This document shows positions 46,892-56,531 of a stretch of DNA of 64,000 nucleotides, one piece after another (the stretch's first letter is position 1; each line of letters opens with the position of its first letter). The notes under the pieces were generated by a model. It was not told where the DNA came from and searched no databases. It saw only the letters and a list, made by a program, of their open reading frames with translations. The position numbers were made by a program, and so were the translations under genes. The stretch covers positions 1 through 64,000 of the forward strand of contig LNDQ01000112.1 of the NCBI GenBank assembly GCA_001464695.1, read 5' to 3'. The stretch comes from Betaproteobacteria bacterium Ga0077523 (GTDB lineage: Bacteria; Pseudomonadota; Gammaproteobacteria; Burkholderiales; Ga0077523).

Positions 46892-47827
46892 ATGCGTGCG
46901 TCTTCCTCCCGCCCGACGGTGTCTGCGCAAGCCTTCTCTTCGGCGCCACTGAATCTCGACGATCTCGCGCCGCTCAACGCCGGCAACCAGATCCTGCCGG
47001 TGGCGATCGCGCTCTCGCTCGTGGCGCACGCGACCCTGCTGCTGATCAAGTTCGTGCCGCCCGACGGCCGTTGGCTGGAACACCTGACCGCGCCCATGGA
47101 AGTGGTGTTGGTCAACAGCAAGTCGGCGCAGAAGCCGCGCAAGGCCGATGCGCTGGCCCAGGCCGATCTCGACGGTGGCGGCAACACCGAAGAAGACCGG
47201 CGCGCCAAGACCAACCTGCCGGCGATCGCCGCCAGCACCACCAGCGAGATGTCGGTAGCGGCGCGCCGCATCGAGCAGCTCGAGGCAGACGTGCAGCGGA
47301 TGATGGCGCAGCTGAAGTCCGACTACCGGACCGAGGTGCCGGTGGAAAATCCGAAGCGGCCGCAGGACCGCGCCGAAGGTCGCGACCCGGTGGAAGTGGA
47401 CCAGCGCCGGCTCGAGATCCAGAAGCTGGAAGCACAGATCGCGCGGCAGATGGACCAGTACCAGAAGCTGCCGAAGCGCAAGTTCATCGGCGCGCGCACC
47501 GAAGGTGTCGTGTATGCACAATACGTCGACGAGTGGCGCCAGAAGATCGAGCGCATCGGCACCCGCAACTTTCCCGACGAAGCGAAGCGTCAGGGCATCT
47601 TCGGCTCGCTGCTGCTCACGGTATCGATCCGTGCCGACGGCACTGTCGAAAAGGTCGAGATCGAACGTTCCTCCGGCCATGCCGTGCTCGATCGCGCCGC
47701 GCGCCGGGTGATCGAACTTGCCTCGCCGTTCGCGCCGTTTCCGCCAGCCATCCGCAAGGAATACGACATTCTCTCGGTGACCCGCAGCTGGTCGTTTACT
47801 CGCGCGGAGGCGCTGGTGAGCGAATGA
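46892..47827 (+). CDS. TonB-family energy transducer
   Basis: A 311-residue protein with one N-terminal membrane anchor (NQILPVAIALSLVAHATLLL), a charged, coiled-coil-rich periplasmic middle (about 90-210, with SVAARRIEQLEADVQRMMAQ) and a TonB C-terminal domain (FPDEAKRQGIFGSLLLTVSI to ASPFAPFPPAI). It would couple inner-membrane energy to outer-membrane transport. The middle is long and lacks the Pro-rich spacer of classic TonB. ExbB/ExbD are not in the window. ATG 46892 follows the RNB gene by 27 bases. Confidence 0.85.
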   Translation: MRASSSRPTVSAQAFSSAPLNLDDLAPLNAGNQILPVAIALSLVAHATLLLIKFVPPDGRWLEHLTAPMEVVLVNSKSAQKPRKADALAQADLDGGGNTEEDRRAKTNLPAIAASTTSEMSVAARRIEQLEADVQRMMAQLKSDYRTEVPVENPKRPQDRAEGRDPVEVDQRRLEIQKLEAQIARQMDQYQKLPKRKFIGARTEGVVYAQYVDEWRQKIERIGTRNFPDEAKRQGIFGSLLLTVSIRADGTVEKVEIERSSGHAVLDRAARRVIELASPFAPFPPAIRKEYDILSVTRSWSFTRAEALVSE

Positions 47828-47843
47828 ACGCGACGCCGTCATC

Positions 47844-48659
47844 ATGACCGACCGCTACGCCGTCATCGGCAACCCCATCGCGCACAGCAAGTCACCGGTG
47901 ATCCACGCCGAGTTCGCGCGTGAGACCGGCCAGGACATCTCCTACGAACGCATCCTGGCGCCGGTGGACGGCTTCCGCGCTGCCGTCGATCGCTTTCGTG
48001 CCGAGGGCGGCAGCGGTCTCAGCGTGACGCTGCCGTTCAAGCTCGAAGCCTGTGCCTACGCGACCCAGTTGTCCGACCGTGCCGAAGCTGCGGGCGCGGT
48101 CAATCAGTTGAAGTTCGAAGGGGCCGACTCGTTCGGCGACAACACCGACGGCGCGGGTCTCGTGCGCGACCTCGAGTCCAACCTCCGCGTCCATCTGACC
48201 GGCAAGCGCCTGCTGCTGGTGGGAGCCGGCGGCGCAGCGCAGGGTGCGATCGTGCCGTTGCTCGGGCGGCAACCGGCCGAACTGGTCGTGGCAAACCGGA
48301 CCGTGGCCAAGGCCGAGGCGCTCGCTGCGCGGTTCGCAGCCCGCGGGCCGATCCGCGCGGTGAGCTTCGAGAAGCTCGATGCGCGGTTCGATGTGGTCCT
48401 CAATGCCACTGCGGCCAGCATCGGTGGCGAATGCCCGCCACTGCCCGCGTCCGTGTATGAGGACTGCGCGCTCGCTTACGAAATGATGTATGGGCGCGGT
48501 CAGACGCTGTTCATGGAACAGGCGCTGGCTGCCGGGGCCGCACGCGTTTCCGATGGCCTCGGCATGCTGGTGGAGCAGGCGGCGGAAGCCTTCGAACTCT
48601 GGCGGGGCGTGCGGCCCGCAACCGCACCGGTGCTCGCCCTGCTGCGCAGCCAGTTGTGA
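47844..48659 (+). CDS. aroE: Shikimate dehydrogenase
   Basis: NADPH enzyme of the shikimate pathway (3-dehydroshikimate to shikimate). The 271-residue protein has the substrate site GNPIAHSKSP (9-18), catalytic Lys66 in VTLPFK, Asp102 in GDNTDGAG and the cofactor loop LVGAGGAAQGAIVPLL. It starts 17 bases after the tonB-like gene and is followed closely by mtgA. Confidence 0.96.
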   Translation: MTDRYAVIGNPIAHSKSPVIHAEFARETGQDISYERILAPVDGFRAAVDRFRAEGGSGLSVTLPFKLEACAYATQLSDRAEAAGAVNQLKFEGADSFGDNTDGAGLVRDLESNLRVHLTGKRLLLVGAGGAAQGAIVPLLGRQPAELVVANRTVAKAEALAARFAARGPIRAVSFEKLDARFDVVLNATAASIGGECPPLPASVYEDCALAYEMMYGRGQTLFMEQALAAGAARVSDGLGMLVEQAAEAFELWRGVRPATAPVLALLRSQL

Positions 48660-48678
48660 CGCGAGGCGGCGCGCCGTC

Positions 48679-49377
48679 ATGCTGAAAGCCATCGGGAAAG
48701 GCGTGTGGCACGCCTGCCTGATCCTGGCCGCCATCATCGTGCTCTATCAGCTCTGGATGTTCGCCTGCATCCTGTGGTGGGTGAAGTTCAATCCGTCGTC
48801 GTCGAGCTTCATGGACGACCGCCTGGAGGTCATGCAGTCGAAGAACCCTGAAGCGGCGCTCAAGCACAAGTGGGTGCCCTACGAGAAGATCTCGCCGCAT
48901 CTCAAGCGCGCCATCGTGGCGTCGGAGGACGCGAAGTTCGTCGACCATGAAGGGTTCGACTGGGAAGCTCTGCAGAAGGCTTACGAGAAGAACCTCAGGA
49001 AGGGCCGCGTCGTGGCCGGCGGTTCCACCATCAGCCAGCAGCTCGCCAAGAATCTGTTCCTGTCGTCCAAACGCACGCCGTGGCGCAAGCTGCAGGAAGC
49101 CGTGATCACGGTGATGCTGGAGATCGTCATGAGCAAGCGGCGCATCTTCGAGATCTATCTCAACGTCATCGAATGGGGCAACGGCGTGTTCGGCGCGGAG
49201 GCCGCAGCGCGGCACTATTTCGGCGTGAGTGCCGGCCAACTCGGGCCGGCGCAGGCCGCGCGGCTCGCGGCGATGGTCCCGAACCCGCGCTTCTACGACA
49301 GCCACCGATCCACGCGCTGGCTCGAGCGCAAGACCTCGATCATCCTGGTGCGCATGCCGGCATCGGAAATTCCCTGA
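48679..49377 (+). CDS. mtgA: Monofunctional peptidoglycan glycosyltransferase
   Basis: Polymerises lipid II into glycan strands. The 232-residue protein has a single N-terminal membrane helix (ACLILAAIIVLYQLWMFACI) and the GT51 domain: catalytic Glu83 in ASEDAKFVDHEGFDW, then GGSTISQQLAKNLFLS and KRRIFEIYLNVIEWG. No transpeptidase domain follows. ATG 48679 is 20 bases after aroE. Confidence 0.95.
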   Translation: MLKAIGKGVWHACLILAAIIVLYQLWMFACILWWVKFNPSSSSFMDDRLEVMQSKNPEAALKHKWVPYEKISPHLKRAIVASEDAKFVDHEGFDWEALQKAYEKNLRKGRVVAGGSTISQQLAKNLFLSSKRTPWRKLQEAVITVMLEIVMSKRRIFEIYLNVIEWGNGVFGAEAAARHYFGVSAGQLGPAQAARLAAMVPNPRFYDSHRSTRWLERKTSIILVRMPASEIP

Positions 49378-49398
49378 GAACGCCGCAAGGCCGGCCCG

Positions 49399-49404
49399 TA
49401 TAAT
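49399..49404 (+). promoter_or_regulatory. Perfect -10 hexamer upstream of lgt
   Basis: TATAAT lies 30 bases before the lgt ATG. No good -35 is visible at 16-18 bases (GAGAAC or TGAGAA), so activity is uncertain. Confidence 0.45.
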
Positions 49405-49433
49405 CCGGCGCGCTTCCTGCATCACTTCCCGGC

Positions 49434-50228
49434 ATGATCCACCCGCAGTTCGATCCCATCGCGTTCAAGCTCGGCCCCGTGGCCGTGCGCTGGTACGGGC
49501 TCATGTATCTGGGGGGCTTCGTCATCGGGCTCCTGCTCGGGCGCAGCCGTGTGCGCAGCCAGCCGCAATCGGGCTGGACCTACAAGGACATCGACGATCT
49601 GCTGTTCTACGCGGTCATCGGTGTCGTGCTGGGCGGACGCCTGGGCTACGTGCTGTTCTACAAATTCGCCGACTACGTCGACAATCCGCTGCACGTGTTC
49701 TACGTGTGGGAAGGAGGCATGTCGTTCCACGGCGGATTCCTGGGCGTCATCATCGCGATGGCGTTCTTCGCCTGGCGGCACCACAAGCCCTGGCTCGCGG
49801 TCACCGATTTCATCGCACCCCTCTGTCCGGCAGGCCTGGGACTCGGCCGGATCGGCAACTTCATCAACGGAGAGTTGTGGGGGCGACCGACCGACCTGCC
49901 CTGGGCCGTCGTGTTTCCGAATGCCGACAGTCTGCCGCGCCACCCGTCGCAACTGTACGAGTTCGCGCTGGAGGGCATCGTGCTGTTCGCAGTGCTGTGG
50001 ATCTTCTCGCGCCGGCAACGGCCGCTCGGGGCTGTTTCCGGCGTGTTCCTGATGGGTTACGGATTGCTGCGGTTCCTGGTGGAGTTCACGCGCGAACCGG
50101 ACGGATTCCTGGGACTGCTGGCCTGGGGCCTCAGCATGGGCCAGTGGTTGTCGCTGCCGATGGTCATCGCCGGCGTGGTGATGTTCGCGTGGGCTTATCG
50201 GCGACGGTCGGCAGGCGTGAGGCCCTGA
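49434..50228 (+). CDS. lgt: Prolipoprotein diacylglyceryl transferase
   Basis: Inner-membrane enzyme that transfers diacylglycerol to the lipobox cysteine. The 264-residue protein has seven or so helices and the Lgt signature [16 protein letters not shown] (136-151) with essential Arg139, plus His99 in MSFHGG. The [20 protein letters not shown] start is typical. Stop at 50228, followed by the tRNA-Ala promoter. Confidence 0.96.
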   Translation: MIHPQFDPIAFKLGPVAVRWYGLMYLGGFVIGLLLGRSRVRSQPQSGWTYKDIDDLLFYAVIGVVLGGRLGYVLFYKFADYVDNPLHVFYVWEGGMSFHGGFLGVIIAMAFFAWRHHKPWLAVTDFIAPLCPAGLGLGRIGNFINGELWGRPTDLPWAVVFPNADSLPRHPSQLYEFALEGIVLFAVLWIFSRRQRPLGAVSGVFLMGYGLLRFLVEFTREPDGFLGLLAWGLSMGQWLSLPMVIAGVVMFAWAYRRRSAGVRP

Positions 50229-50245
50229 GCGCTGCCGAGCGAGGA

Positions 50246-50275
50246 TTTACCCTGCCCCGGGACTCGCGCTAGAAT
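50246..50275 (+). promoter_or_regulatory. Sigma-70 promoter of the tRNA-Ala gene
   Basis: TTTACC (50246-50251) and TAGAAT (50270-50275) are separated by 18 bases; they match the -35 and -10 consensus at four and five of six positions. Transcription would start near 50282, about 24 bases before the tRNA. Confidence 0.65.
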
Positions 50276-50305
50276 CCCGCCCTCGCCGTCAACGTCGGCG
50301 GCCGT

Positions 50306-50381
<76 letters not shown>

Positions 50382-50454
50382 GATTCGAAGATGCCGGTGC
50401 TCGCCCGGTCCCATCGCGCCGGCTCTGGATCGACATTCGTGATTGCCTCCCCCC

Positions 50455-51558
50455 ATGTCTGAAGACGATTATCTCGAGCCCGAGGACGAGGAGGACGGCT
50501 GTCGCCAGATGCTGCAGGTGACCGGCGACCCGGCGGACGTGGCGACGTTCCGCAAGGAGCTGGAAGAAACCGAGCGCTGGGGCACCGAGCTCGACCATTT
50601 CCTCAAGTTCGGCGATTTCGACGCCGTCCCCGAGCATCTGTTCGACGATTCGGCGCGCACCATGGGGCGCCTGTGCGCATTCCTGCGCGAGCGTTGGGGG
50701 GATTACGCCGATTCGAGCCATCCGGTGCTGGTGGTGAGCGAAACCGACGGTGCCGTGACCTACGAGTTCTACACCAGTCGCACGCCGCTGCTGGGCCTCA
50801 CGCGCATGCTGTCGGAGGAGTATCCGAAGCTGCGCTTCGCGCTCGAGTATTTCTACCCCGACGGTGCCGGCTACGACGGCAAGGTGGTGTACGAGAAGGG
50901 CGAGATGGCCGACGGGCTCGAGGAAACCTACGAGTACATGTCGCACTCCGATTTCGAAGAGTTCGCCGGCTTCGAAGTGCGCTCGGGCTCGCTGGCCGTG
51001 GTGTGCCAGTCGCGCGGCGGTGGCCGCAGCGTGATTCCGGAGATCAAGGCCGGGAAGTGGGATCTGTCCTTCGCGGTCGAGACGGCACTCAAGTGGGGCC
51101 AGGCGGCGGTGAGCTTCTTCGTGTTCCACCACGAGGCTTACACCTGCGACATCGAGACCTACAAGGGCATGGATTCCTTCGTCACCACCGTGGGCTTCGA
51201 GCGCACCGTGCTGGGCGAACCGGCCCGGCCCGTGGCGGTCGGACTGCTCGACGAATCGCTCGGCCAGCATCCGCCGGAGTTTGCCGCTGCGATCGCCGGG
51301 ACCGAACACCAGGCGCGCCGCATCGTGCTCGCGAACGGCGGCTTCCTGATGGAACTCGCGCGCTGCGATCGCCTCGCCGACCCGTACTGGCACATCGATC
51401 AGCTCAAGCTGCGTTGCTATCGCGATGCTTCGCGCAAGGTCGTGGCGATCGTGTTCGACAGCGCTCTGGATGCCGTGAGCAAAGGGTCGCAACCGTCGCC
51501 ACCGCGCATGAAGGGCGGGAAGGTGTACATGTTCCCGGAGTCGAAGACGCGGCATTGA
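50455..51558 (+). CDS. Conserved hypothetical protein with a YubB/ferredoxin-like N-terminal fold
   Basis: A 367-residue soluble, acidic protein with no signal or membrane segment. The stretch WGDYADSSHPVLVVSETDGA and LRFALEYFYPDGAGYDGKVV resembles DUF1281/YubB-type ferredoxin-like domains. The second half has no family I recognise (EIKAGKWDLSFAVETALKWG; KLRCYRDASRKVVAIVFDSA). ATG 50455; an in-frame TTG at 50443 is less likely. It lies alone between the tRNA and a double hairpin. Function unknown. Confidence 0.7.
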   Translation: MSEDDYLEPEDEEDGCRQMLQVTGDPADVATFRKELEETERWGTELDHFLKFGDFDAVPEHLFDDSARTMGRLCAFLRERWGDYADSSHPVLVVSETDGAVTYEFYTSRTPLLGLTRMLSEEYPKLRFALEYFYPDGAGYDGKVVYEKGEMADGLEETYEYMSHSDFEEFAGFEVRSGSLAVVCQSRGGGRSVIPEIKAGKWDLSFAVETALKWGQAAVSFFVFHHEAYTCDIETYKGMDSFVTTVGFERTVLGEPARPVAVGLLDESLGQHPPEFAAAIAGTEHQARRIVLANGGFLMELARCDRLADPYWHIDQLKLRCYRDASRKVVAIVFDSALDAVSKGSQPSPPRMKGGKVYMFPESKTRH

Positions 51559-51567
51559 CGATTTGCT

Positions 51568-51594
51568 CCCTCCCCCATCTCTGATGGGGGAGGG
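51568..51594 (+). terminator. GC-rich hairpin past the hypothetical gene
   Basis: CCCTCCCCCATC-TCT-GATGGGGGAGGG, a perfect 12-bp stem, begins nine bases after the stop at 51558. It belongs to the palindrome family of 26914-26940. It may act as a terminator although no T-run follows. Confidence 0.6.
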
Positions 51595-51636
51595 TCGGGG
51601 AGGGGGCGTGCGACGATCGTGTCTGCCCCCTCCCAG

Positions 51637-51662
51637 CCTCCCCCCGCATTCACGGGGGGAGG
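51637..51662 (-). terminator. GC-rich hairpin past the TPR gene
   Basis: CCTCCCCCCG-CATTCA-CGGGGGGAGG, a 10-bp stem, lies 27 bases beyond the stop of the minus-strand TPR gene. With the hairpin at 51568 it separates two convergent genes. Confidence 0.55.
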
Positions 51663-51689
51663 AGTGCCATCTTGTGGCGCGGCCGCGAC

Positions 51690-52010
51690 TCAATCCTTCG
51701 GCCGCGATTTCTCCAGTCGCTTCAGGAACACCTTCATCTCTTTCGCGGCCTGCAGGTCGCCGTTGGCTTCCGAGACGTTCAAGCCTTGCCGCCACGCCTC
51801 TTCCGCAGCGGTGAACTGCCCCGCCACTTCGTAGGCCTTGCCGAGCAGCTTCCACCCGGCGGAATACTTCGGATCGAGCTCCACCGACTTCAGCAGATGT
51901 GCCACGGCAGACGCGGTGTCGCCGCGCTTCAGATACTCGCCGGCGATGCTGAAACGCAGCAGCGCGCCATCCTTGCCGCGTGCGAGCAGACGTTCCAGGT
52001 TTTCCAGCAT
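51690..52010 (-). CDS. Small TPR-repeat protein
   Basis: A 106-residue helical protein of two to three TPRs (LLRFSIAGEYLKRGDTASAV, then YSAGWKLLGKAYEVAGQFTA), with a basic tail. TPRs mediate protein contacts. Its ATG overlaps the kup stop by one base (TGATG), so it is translationally coupled to the potassium transporter gene. It could be an accessory of Kup or unrelated; there is no direct evidence. Confidence 0.82.
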   Translation of the reverse strand: MLENLERLLARGKDGALLRFSIAGEYLKRGDTASAVAHLLKSVELDPKYSAGWKLLGKAYEVAGQFTAAEEAWRQGLNVSEANGDLQAAKEMKVFLKRLEKSRPKD

Positions 52011-53929
52011 CAGATCTCGATCTGCGTGCCCAGCTCGACCACGCGATTCGTCGGGATGCGGAAGAATTCGGTGGCGCTCGCCGCGTTGCGCGACATGGTC
52101 GCGAACAATTTCTCGCGCCAGATCGCCATGCCCGGCGCCTTGGTCGGCACGATCGTCTGCCGCGACAGGAAGAACGACGTCTCCATCAGGCTGAACTCGA
52201 GGCCGCAGGGGTTCGGCAACTGCAGCGCAGCGGGAATATCGGGCTCATCCTTGAAGCCGTAGCGGACATTCATCCGGTAGAACCCTTCACCCAGTTGCTC
52301 GATCTCGATGCGGTTCTCGTCCGGCACGTACGGTACGTCTTCGGTCAGCACGGTGAGCAGCACCACCTTCTCGTGCAGCACCTTGTTGTGGCTCAGGTTG
52401 TGCAGCATCGCGTGCGGCACGCCTTCGCGTCCTGCGGTCAGGAAAATGGCCGTCCCGGGCACCCGCTGCGGCGGATGGATCGCGATGGAGGCGAGGAACG
52501 GTTCGATCGGTATGGCGCCCGGGCGCAGGCGCTCGAACAGGATCTCGCGTCCGCGGCGCCATGTGGAGATCACCGTGAACACGCCGGCCGCGATCGCCAG
52601 CGGAAACCAGCCGCCTTGCAGGATCTTGACCGAGTTCGCCGCGAAGTAGGCGAGATCCACCAGGAGCAGCACGCCGCAGATGAGCCACGCGGCCGTGAGT
52701 CCCCATTTCCAGATGCGCGTGATCACGAAGAACAGCAGGATGCTGTCGATCGCCATGGTTCCGGTGACCGCGATGCCGTAGGCGGAGGCCAGCGCGCTCG
52801 ACGAACGGAAGCCGAGCACCAGCACGAGTACGGCGAACAGCAACGCCCAGTTGATCCAGGGCATGTAGACCTGGCCGATCGCCTTGTCCGAGGTGTGGCG
52901 GATCGCGAGGCGCGGGCAGTAGCCGAGTTGGATCGCCTGGCGCGTCAGGGAATAGGCCCCGGAGATGACCGCCTGCGACGCGATCACCGTGGCGAGCGTT
53001 GCGAGTGCCACCATCGGATAGAGCGCCCACGACGGCACCATGTGGAAGAACGGATGCTCCACCGCGGCAGGGTCGGACAACAACAGGGCGCCCTGCCCGA
53101 AATAGTTGAGGATCAGCGCCGGAAACACCAGCCCGAGCCAGGCGACGCGGATCGGGTTCTTGCCGAAGTGACCCATGTCGGCGTACAGCGCTTCCGCGCC
53201 GGTCACTGCCAGCACCACGGCGCCGAGGGCCAGAAACCCGTGCAACCGGTTGTTGATGAAGAATTCCACCGCCCACACCGGATTGAGCCCGTTCAGCACG
53301 TGCGGGTTGTGCACGATCTGGGACACACCCAGGATCGCGAGCACCACGAACCAGCAGGCCGTGATCGGGCCGAACAGCGCACCGACGATGCCGGTGCCTT
53401 TGAACTGCACGACGAAGAGCCCGATGATCACCGCGACCGTGATCGGCACGATGTAAGGATCGAACACCGTGGTCGCCACGGTCAGGCCCTCCACGGCCGA
53501 CAGCACCGAGATGGCCGGCGTGATCATGCTGTCGCCGTAGAACAGCGCGGCGCCGAACATGCCGAGCGCCATCAGCCACCAGCGGCCACGCGAATTGCGT
53601 TCGGTGGTGCCGACCACGAGTGCGACCAGCGCCATGATGCCGCCCTCGCCGCGGTTGTCGGCGCGCATGATGAACGTGATGTACTTCAGCGTCACGAACA
53701 GCATGAGCGACCAGAACACCAGCGACAGGATGCCCAGCACGTTGTCGTGCGTGAGCGCGAGGCCGTGGCCGGGCCCGAACGCTTCCTTCATCGTGTACAG
53801 CGGGCTGGTCCCGATGTCGCCGAAGACCACCCCCACAGCGCCCAGCGCCAGCCCGAAGAGGCCGCTGCGCGGCGTGTGATTCGGTACGGCGTCCGGCGCG
53901 GGAGGCGTCGGGCTTGCGGATTCCTGCAT
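52010..53929 (-). CDS. kup: Low-affinity potassium transporter Kup
   Basis: Inner-membrane K+/H+ symporter of the KUP/HAK family. The 639-residue protein has the diagnostic start GLALGAVGVVFGDIGTSPLY, about 12 membrane helices to residue 440 or so, and a cytoplasmic C-terminal domain. I chose the ATG at 53929 (MQESASPTP) because GGGAG lies upstream; the frame is open 15 codons further. Length is normal for the family (E. coli 622). Confidence 0.95.
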   Translation of the reverse strand: MQESASPTPPAPDAVPNHTPRSGLFGLALGAVGVVFGDIGTSPLYTMKEAFGPGHGLALTHDNVLGILSLVFWSLMLFVTLKYITFIMRADNRGEGGIMALVALVVGTTERNSRGRWWLMALGMFGAALFYGDSMITPAISVLSAVEGLTVATTVFDPYIVPITVAVIIGLFVVQFKGTGIVGALFGPITACWFVVLAILGVSQIVHNPHVLNGLNPVWAVEFFINNRLHGFLALGAVVLAVTGAEALYADMGHFGKNPIRVAWLGLVFPALILNYFGQGALLLSDPAAVEHPFFHMVPSWALYPMVALATLATVIASQAVISGAYSLTRQAIQLGYCPRLAIRHTSDKAIGQVYMPWINWALLFAVLVLVLGFRSSSALASAYGIAVTGTMAIDSILLFFVITRIWKWGLTAAWLICGVLLLVDLAYFAANSVKILQGGWFPLAIAAGVFTVISTWRRGREILFERLRPGAIPIEPFLASIAIHPPQRVPGTAIFLTAGREGVPHAMLHNLSHNKVLHEKVVLLTVLTEDVPYVPDENRIEIEQLGEGFYRMNVRYGFKDEPDIPAALQLPNPCGLEFSLMETSFFLSRQTIVPTKAPGMAIWREKLFATMSRNAASATEFFRIPTNRVVELGTQIEI

Positions 53930-54066
53930 GAACACTCCCACGTTGCCAGCGGCGCGGATGGTAGCACTTGTCATTGTGCGCCGCAGCGAGAGCCCCCGTC
54001 ACGTTTGAGGCCGTGCCGCCGGTCGCATACCATCTGCCCCGGAGTTGAGCCCCACGAGGACCCGTC

Positions 54067-54447
54067 ATGCGCCAGCCCGTACATTCCAGCGCCGCGCCCG
54101 CCGCCATCGGCACCTATTCGCAAGCCATCAAGGCCGGCGGCACCATTTATCTGTCCGGTCAGACCCCTCTCGATCCGGCCACCATGCAGTTGGTGGACGG
54201 CATCGAGAACCAGATCCACCGCGTCTTCCAGAATTTGCAGGCGGTCGCTGCCGCGGCCGGGGCGCAACTGCACGATGCCGTGCGCGTGACGGTCTACCTC
54301 ACCGACCTCGCCAACTTCGCCAAGTTGAACGAGATCATGCCGCAATATTTCCGCGAACCGTTTCCGTCGCGCACCACGGTGCAGGTGTCGGCGCTGCCGC
54401 GCGGTGCGGCGGTGGAGGTGGACGCGATCCTGGTGCCGCCGCAATAG
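54067..54447 (+). CDS. RidA-family enamine/imine deaminase
   Basis: A 126-residue RidA protein that hydrolyses reactive 2-aminoacrylate and related imines. AAPAAIGTYSQAIKAGGTIY and GQTPLDPATMQLVDG are typical, and the catalytic Arg is in PSRTTVQVSALPRGAAVEVD. The ATG has a GAGGA ribosome site. It ends nine bases before recG on the same strand and is divergent from kup. Confidence 0.94.
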   Translation: MRQPVHSSAAPAAIGTYSQAIKAGGTIYLSGQTPLDPATMQLVDGIENQIHRVFQNLQAVAAAAGAQLHDAVRVTVYLTDLANFAKLNEIMPQYFREPFPSRTTVQVSALPRGAAVEVDAILVPPQ

Positions 54448-54455
54448 GCAACGCC

Positions 54456-56531
54456 ATGCCGCGCGATCGCCCGGGAGCGCCAGCGGCGCCGCCCGAGGCT
54501 TTGCCGGGTGTGCCGCGCGCAGTGGCCGAACGCCTGACCAAGCTGGGCATTCGCCGCCCGTTCGATCTGGTGCTGCACCTGCCGCTGCGCTACGAGGACG
54601 AGACGCGGGTCCAGCCCATTGCCGAAGCAGCGCACGGCGCCCTGGTGCAGGTCGAAGGCGTGGTGGTCGACTGCGACGTCAAGTTCCGGCCGCGGCGACA
54701 ACTGGTGGCGCGAGTCCGCGACGACGGGGGCGAGCTGACGGTGCGGTTGCTGCATTTCTACCCGAGCCAGCAGAAGCAGCTGGCGGCCGACACCCGGGTG
54801 CGCCTGGTGGGCGAGATCCGGCATGGGTTCTTCGGCGCGGAAATGGTTCACCCGCGGATCAAGGTCGTGACTGCGCGCACGCCGCTGCCCGACAAGCTGA
54901 CGCCGGTTTATCCGACGACCGCAGGACTGTCACAGTTCGCGCTGACGCGGGCCGTCGCCGGCGCACTGGCCACGTGCGAACTCGACGATACGCTGCCCGA
55001 GCCCGTGGCGCAGCGATTGCGCTTGCCGGCGTTCGGAAATTCAATCCGCCTGCTGCACGATCCCCCGGTGGACGTCGCACTCGACGCGCTCGAACAGAAA
55101 ACCCATCCCGCGTGGCTGCGCATCAAGTTCGACGAACTGCTCGCGCAGCAGCTGTCGATGCGGCTGCACCGGCGCGAACGCGACGCCGCCCGTGCGCCGG
55201 CACTCGCCAGCGATGGCGTACTCGCCGGCCGCCTGCTCGACATGCTGCCGTTCGCATTGACGGGAGCCCAGCGGCGCGTGCTGGGAGAGATCCGTGCCGA
55301 CCTCGCACGACCCCATCCGATGCAGCGCCTGCTGCAAGGTGACGTTGGCAGCGGCAAGACGATCGTCGCGGCACTGGCTGCACTGGCTGCGGTCGAACGT
55401 GGGTTCCAGGTCGCCGTGATGGCGCCGACCGAGATTCTCGCCGAGCAGCACTACGCCAAGTTCTCGCAATGGCTGACCCCGCTCGGCATCGAAGTCGCCT
55501 GGCTCGCCGGGAGTCTCGGTGCGAAGGCGCGCAAGGCGGGGCTCGCTGCGGTCGAGTCCGGACAGGCAGCGGTGGCCGTGGGGACACACGCACTGTTCCA
55601 GGAGCACGTGGTGTTTCGCCATCTGGCCTTGGCGATCGTCGACGAGCAGCATCGCTTCGGAGTCCATCAGCGCCTGGCGCTGCGGATGAAGGGCGCCGCC
55701 GGCGACGAACTCCCGCATCAGCTCATGATGAGTGCCACACCGATCCCGCGCACTCTCGCGATGAGCTTCTACGCAGACCTCGACGTGTCCACCATCGACG
55801 AGTTGCCGCCGGGTCGCACGCCGGTGGTCACCAAGCTGGTGTCCGAAGCGCGGCGCGAGGAAGTGATCCACCGCGTGCGCGACGCCTGCATGAGCGGCAG
55901 CCAGGCGTACTGGGTCTGCCCGCTAATCGAGGAGAGCGAGCAGCTGCAGTTGCAGACGGCGCTCGAAACCCATGAGCTGCTCACGGCAACCTTTCCCGAG
56001 TTGCGTGTCGGGCTGGTGCACGGACGCTTGAAGTCCGACCAGAAAGCGCAGGTGATGGCTGCCTTCAAGGCGGGCGAAGTTCAGCTGCTCGTGGCCACCA
56101 CCGTCATCGAGGTCGGTGTCGACGTACCCAATGCCACGTTGATGGTGATCGAGCACGCCGAGCGCATGGGCCTGTCGCAACTGCACCAGCTGCGCGGCCG
56201 CGTGGGTCGCGGCAGCGGGGAATCGGCCTGTATCCTGCTCTACCTGCAGCCGTTGTCGGAGACCGCGCGCGAGCGGCTGAAGATCGTCTACGAGAACACC
56301 GACGGGTTCGAGATCGCCCGCGAGGATCTGCGCGTGCGCGGCCCCGGCGAACTGCTCGGTGCGCGCCAGAGCGGCGTGCCGATGTTGCGCTTTGCCGATC
56401 TCACCCGCGATGCGGCGTTGTTGGAGCGGGCGCGGGATGCGGCCGCCGAGTTGCTCGCGCGCTGGCCGGAGCATGCGCGCCGGCATGTCGAGCGTTGGCT
56501 CGGTAGCCGCGAAACCCTGCTGCGGGTGTGA
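54456..56531 (+). CDS. recG: ATP-dependent DNA helicase RecG
   Basis: Branch-migrating helicase that remodels stalled replication forks. The 691-residue protein has an N-terminal wedge/OB domain (about 20-230, with FDLVLHLPLRYEDETRVQPI), Walker A GDVGSGKT (about 295), the DEQH box in VDEQHRFGVHQRL and the C-terminal QLRGRVGRGS. ATG 54456 is nine bases after ridA; the open frame upstream in that gene is not coding. Confidence 0.96.
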   Translation: MPRDRPGAPAAPPEALPGVPRAVAERLTKLGIRRPFDLVLHLPLRYEDETRVQPIAEAAHGALVQVEGVVVDCDVKFRPRRQLVARVRDDGGELTVRLLHFYPSQQKQLAADTRVRLVGEIRHGFFGAEMVHPRIKVVTARTPLPDKLTPVYPTTAGLSQFALTRAVAGALATCELDDTLPEPVAQRLRLPAFGNSIRLLHDPPVDVALDALEQKTHPAWLRIKFDELLAQQLSMRLHRRERDAARAPALASDGVLAGRLLDMLPFALTGAQRRVLGEIRADLARPHPMQRLLQGDVGSGKTIVAALAALAAVERGFQVAVMAPTEILAEQHYAKFSQWLTPLGIEVAWLAGSLGAKARKAGLAAVESGQAAVAVGTHALFQEHVVFRHLALAIVDEQHRFGVHQRLALRMKGAAGDELPHQLMMSATPIPRTLAMSFYADLDVSTIDELPPGRTPVVTKLVSEARREEVIHRVRDACMSGSQAYWVCPLIEESEQLQLQTALETHELLTATFPELRVGLVHGRLKSDQKAQVMAAFKAGEVQLLVATTVIEVGVDVPNATLMVIEHAERMGLSQLHQLRGRVGRGSGESACILLYLQPLSETARERLKIVYENTDGFEIAREDLRVRGPGELLGARQSGVPMLRFADLTRDAALLERARDAAAELLARWPEHARRHVERWLGSRETLLRV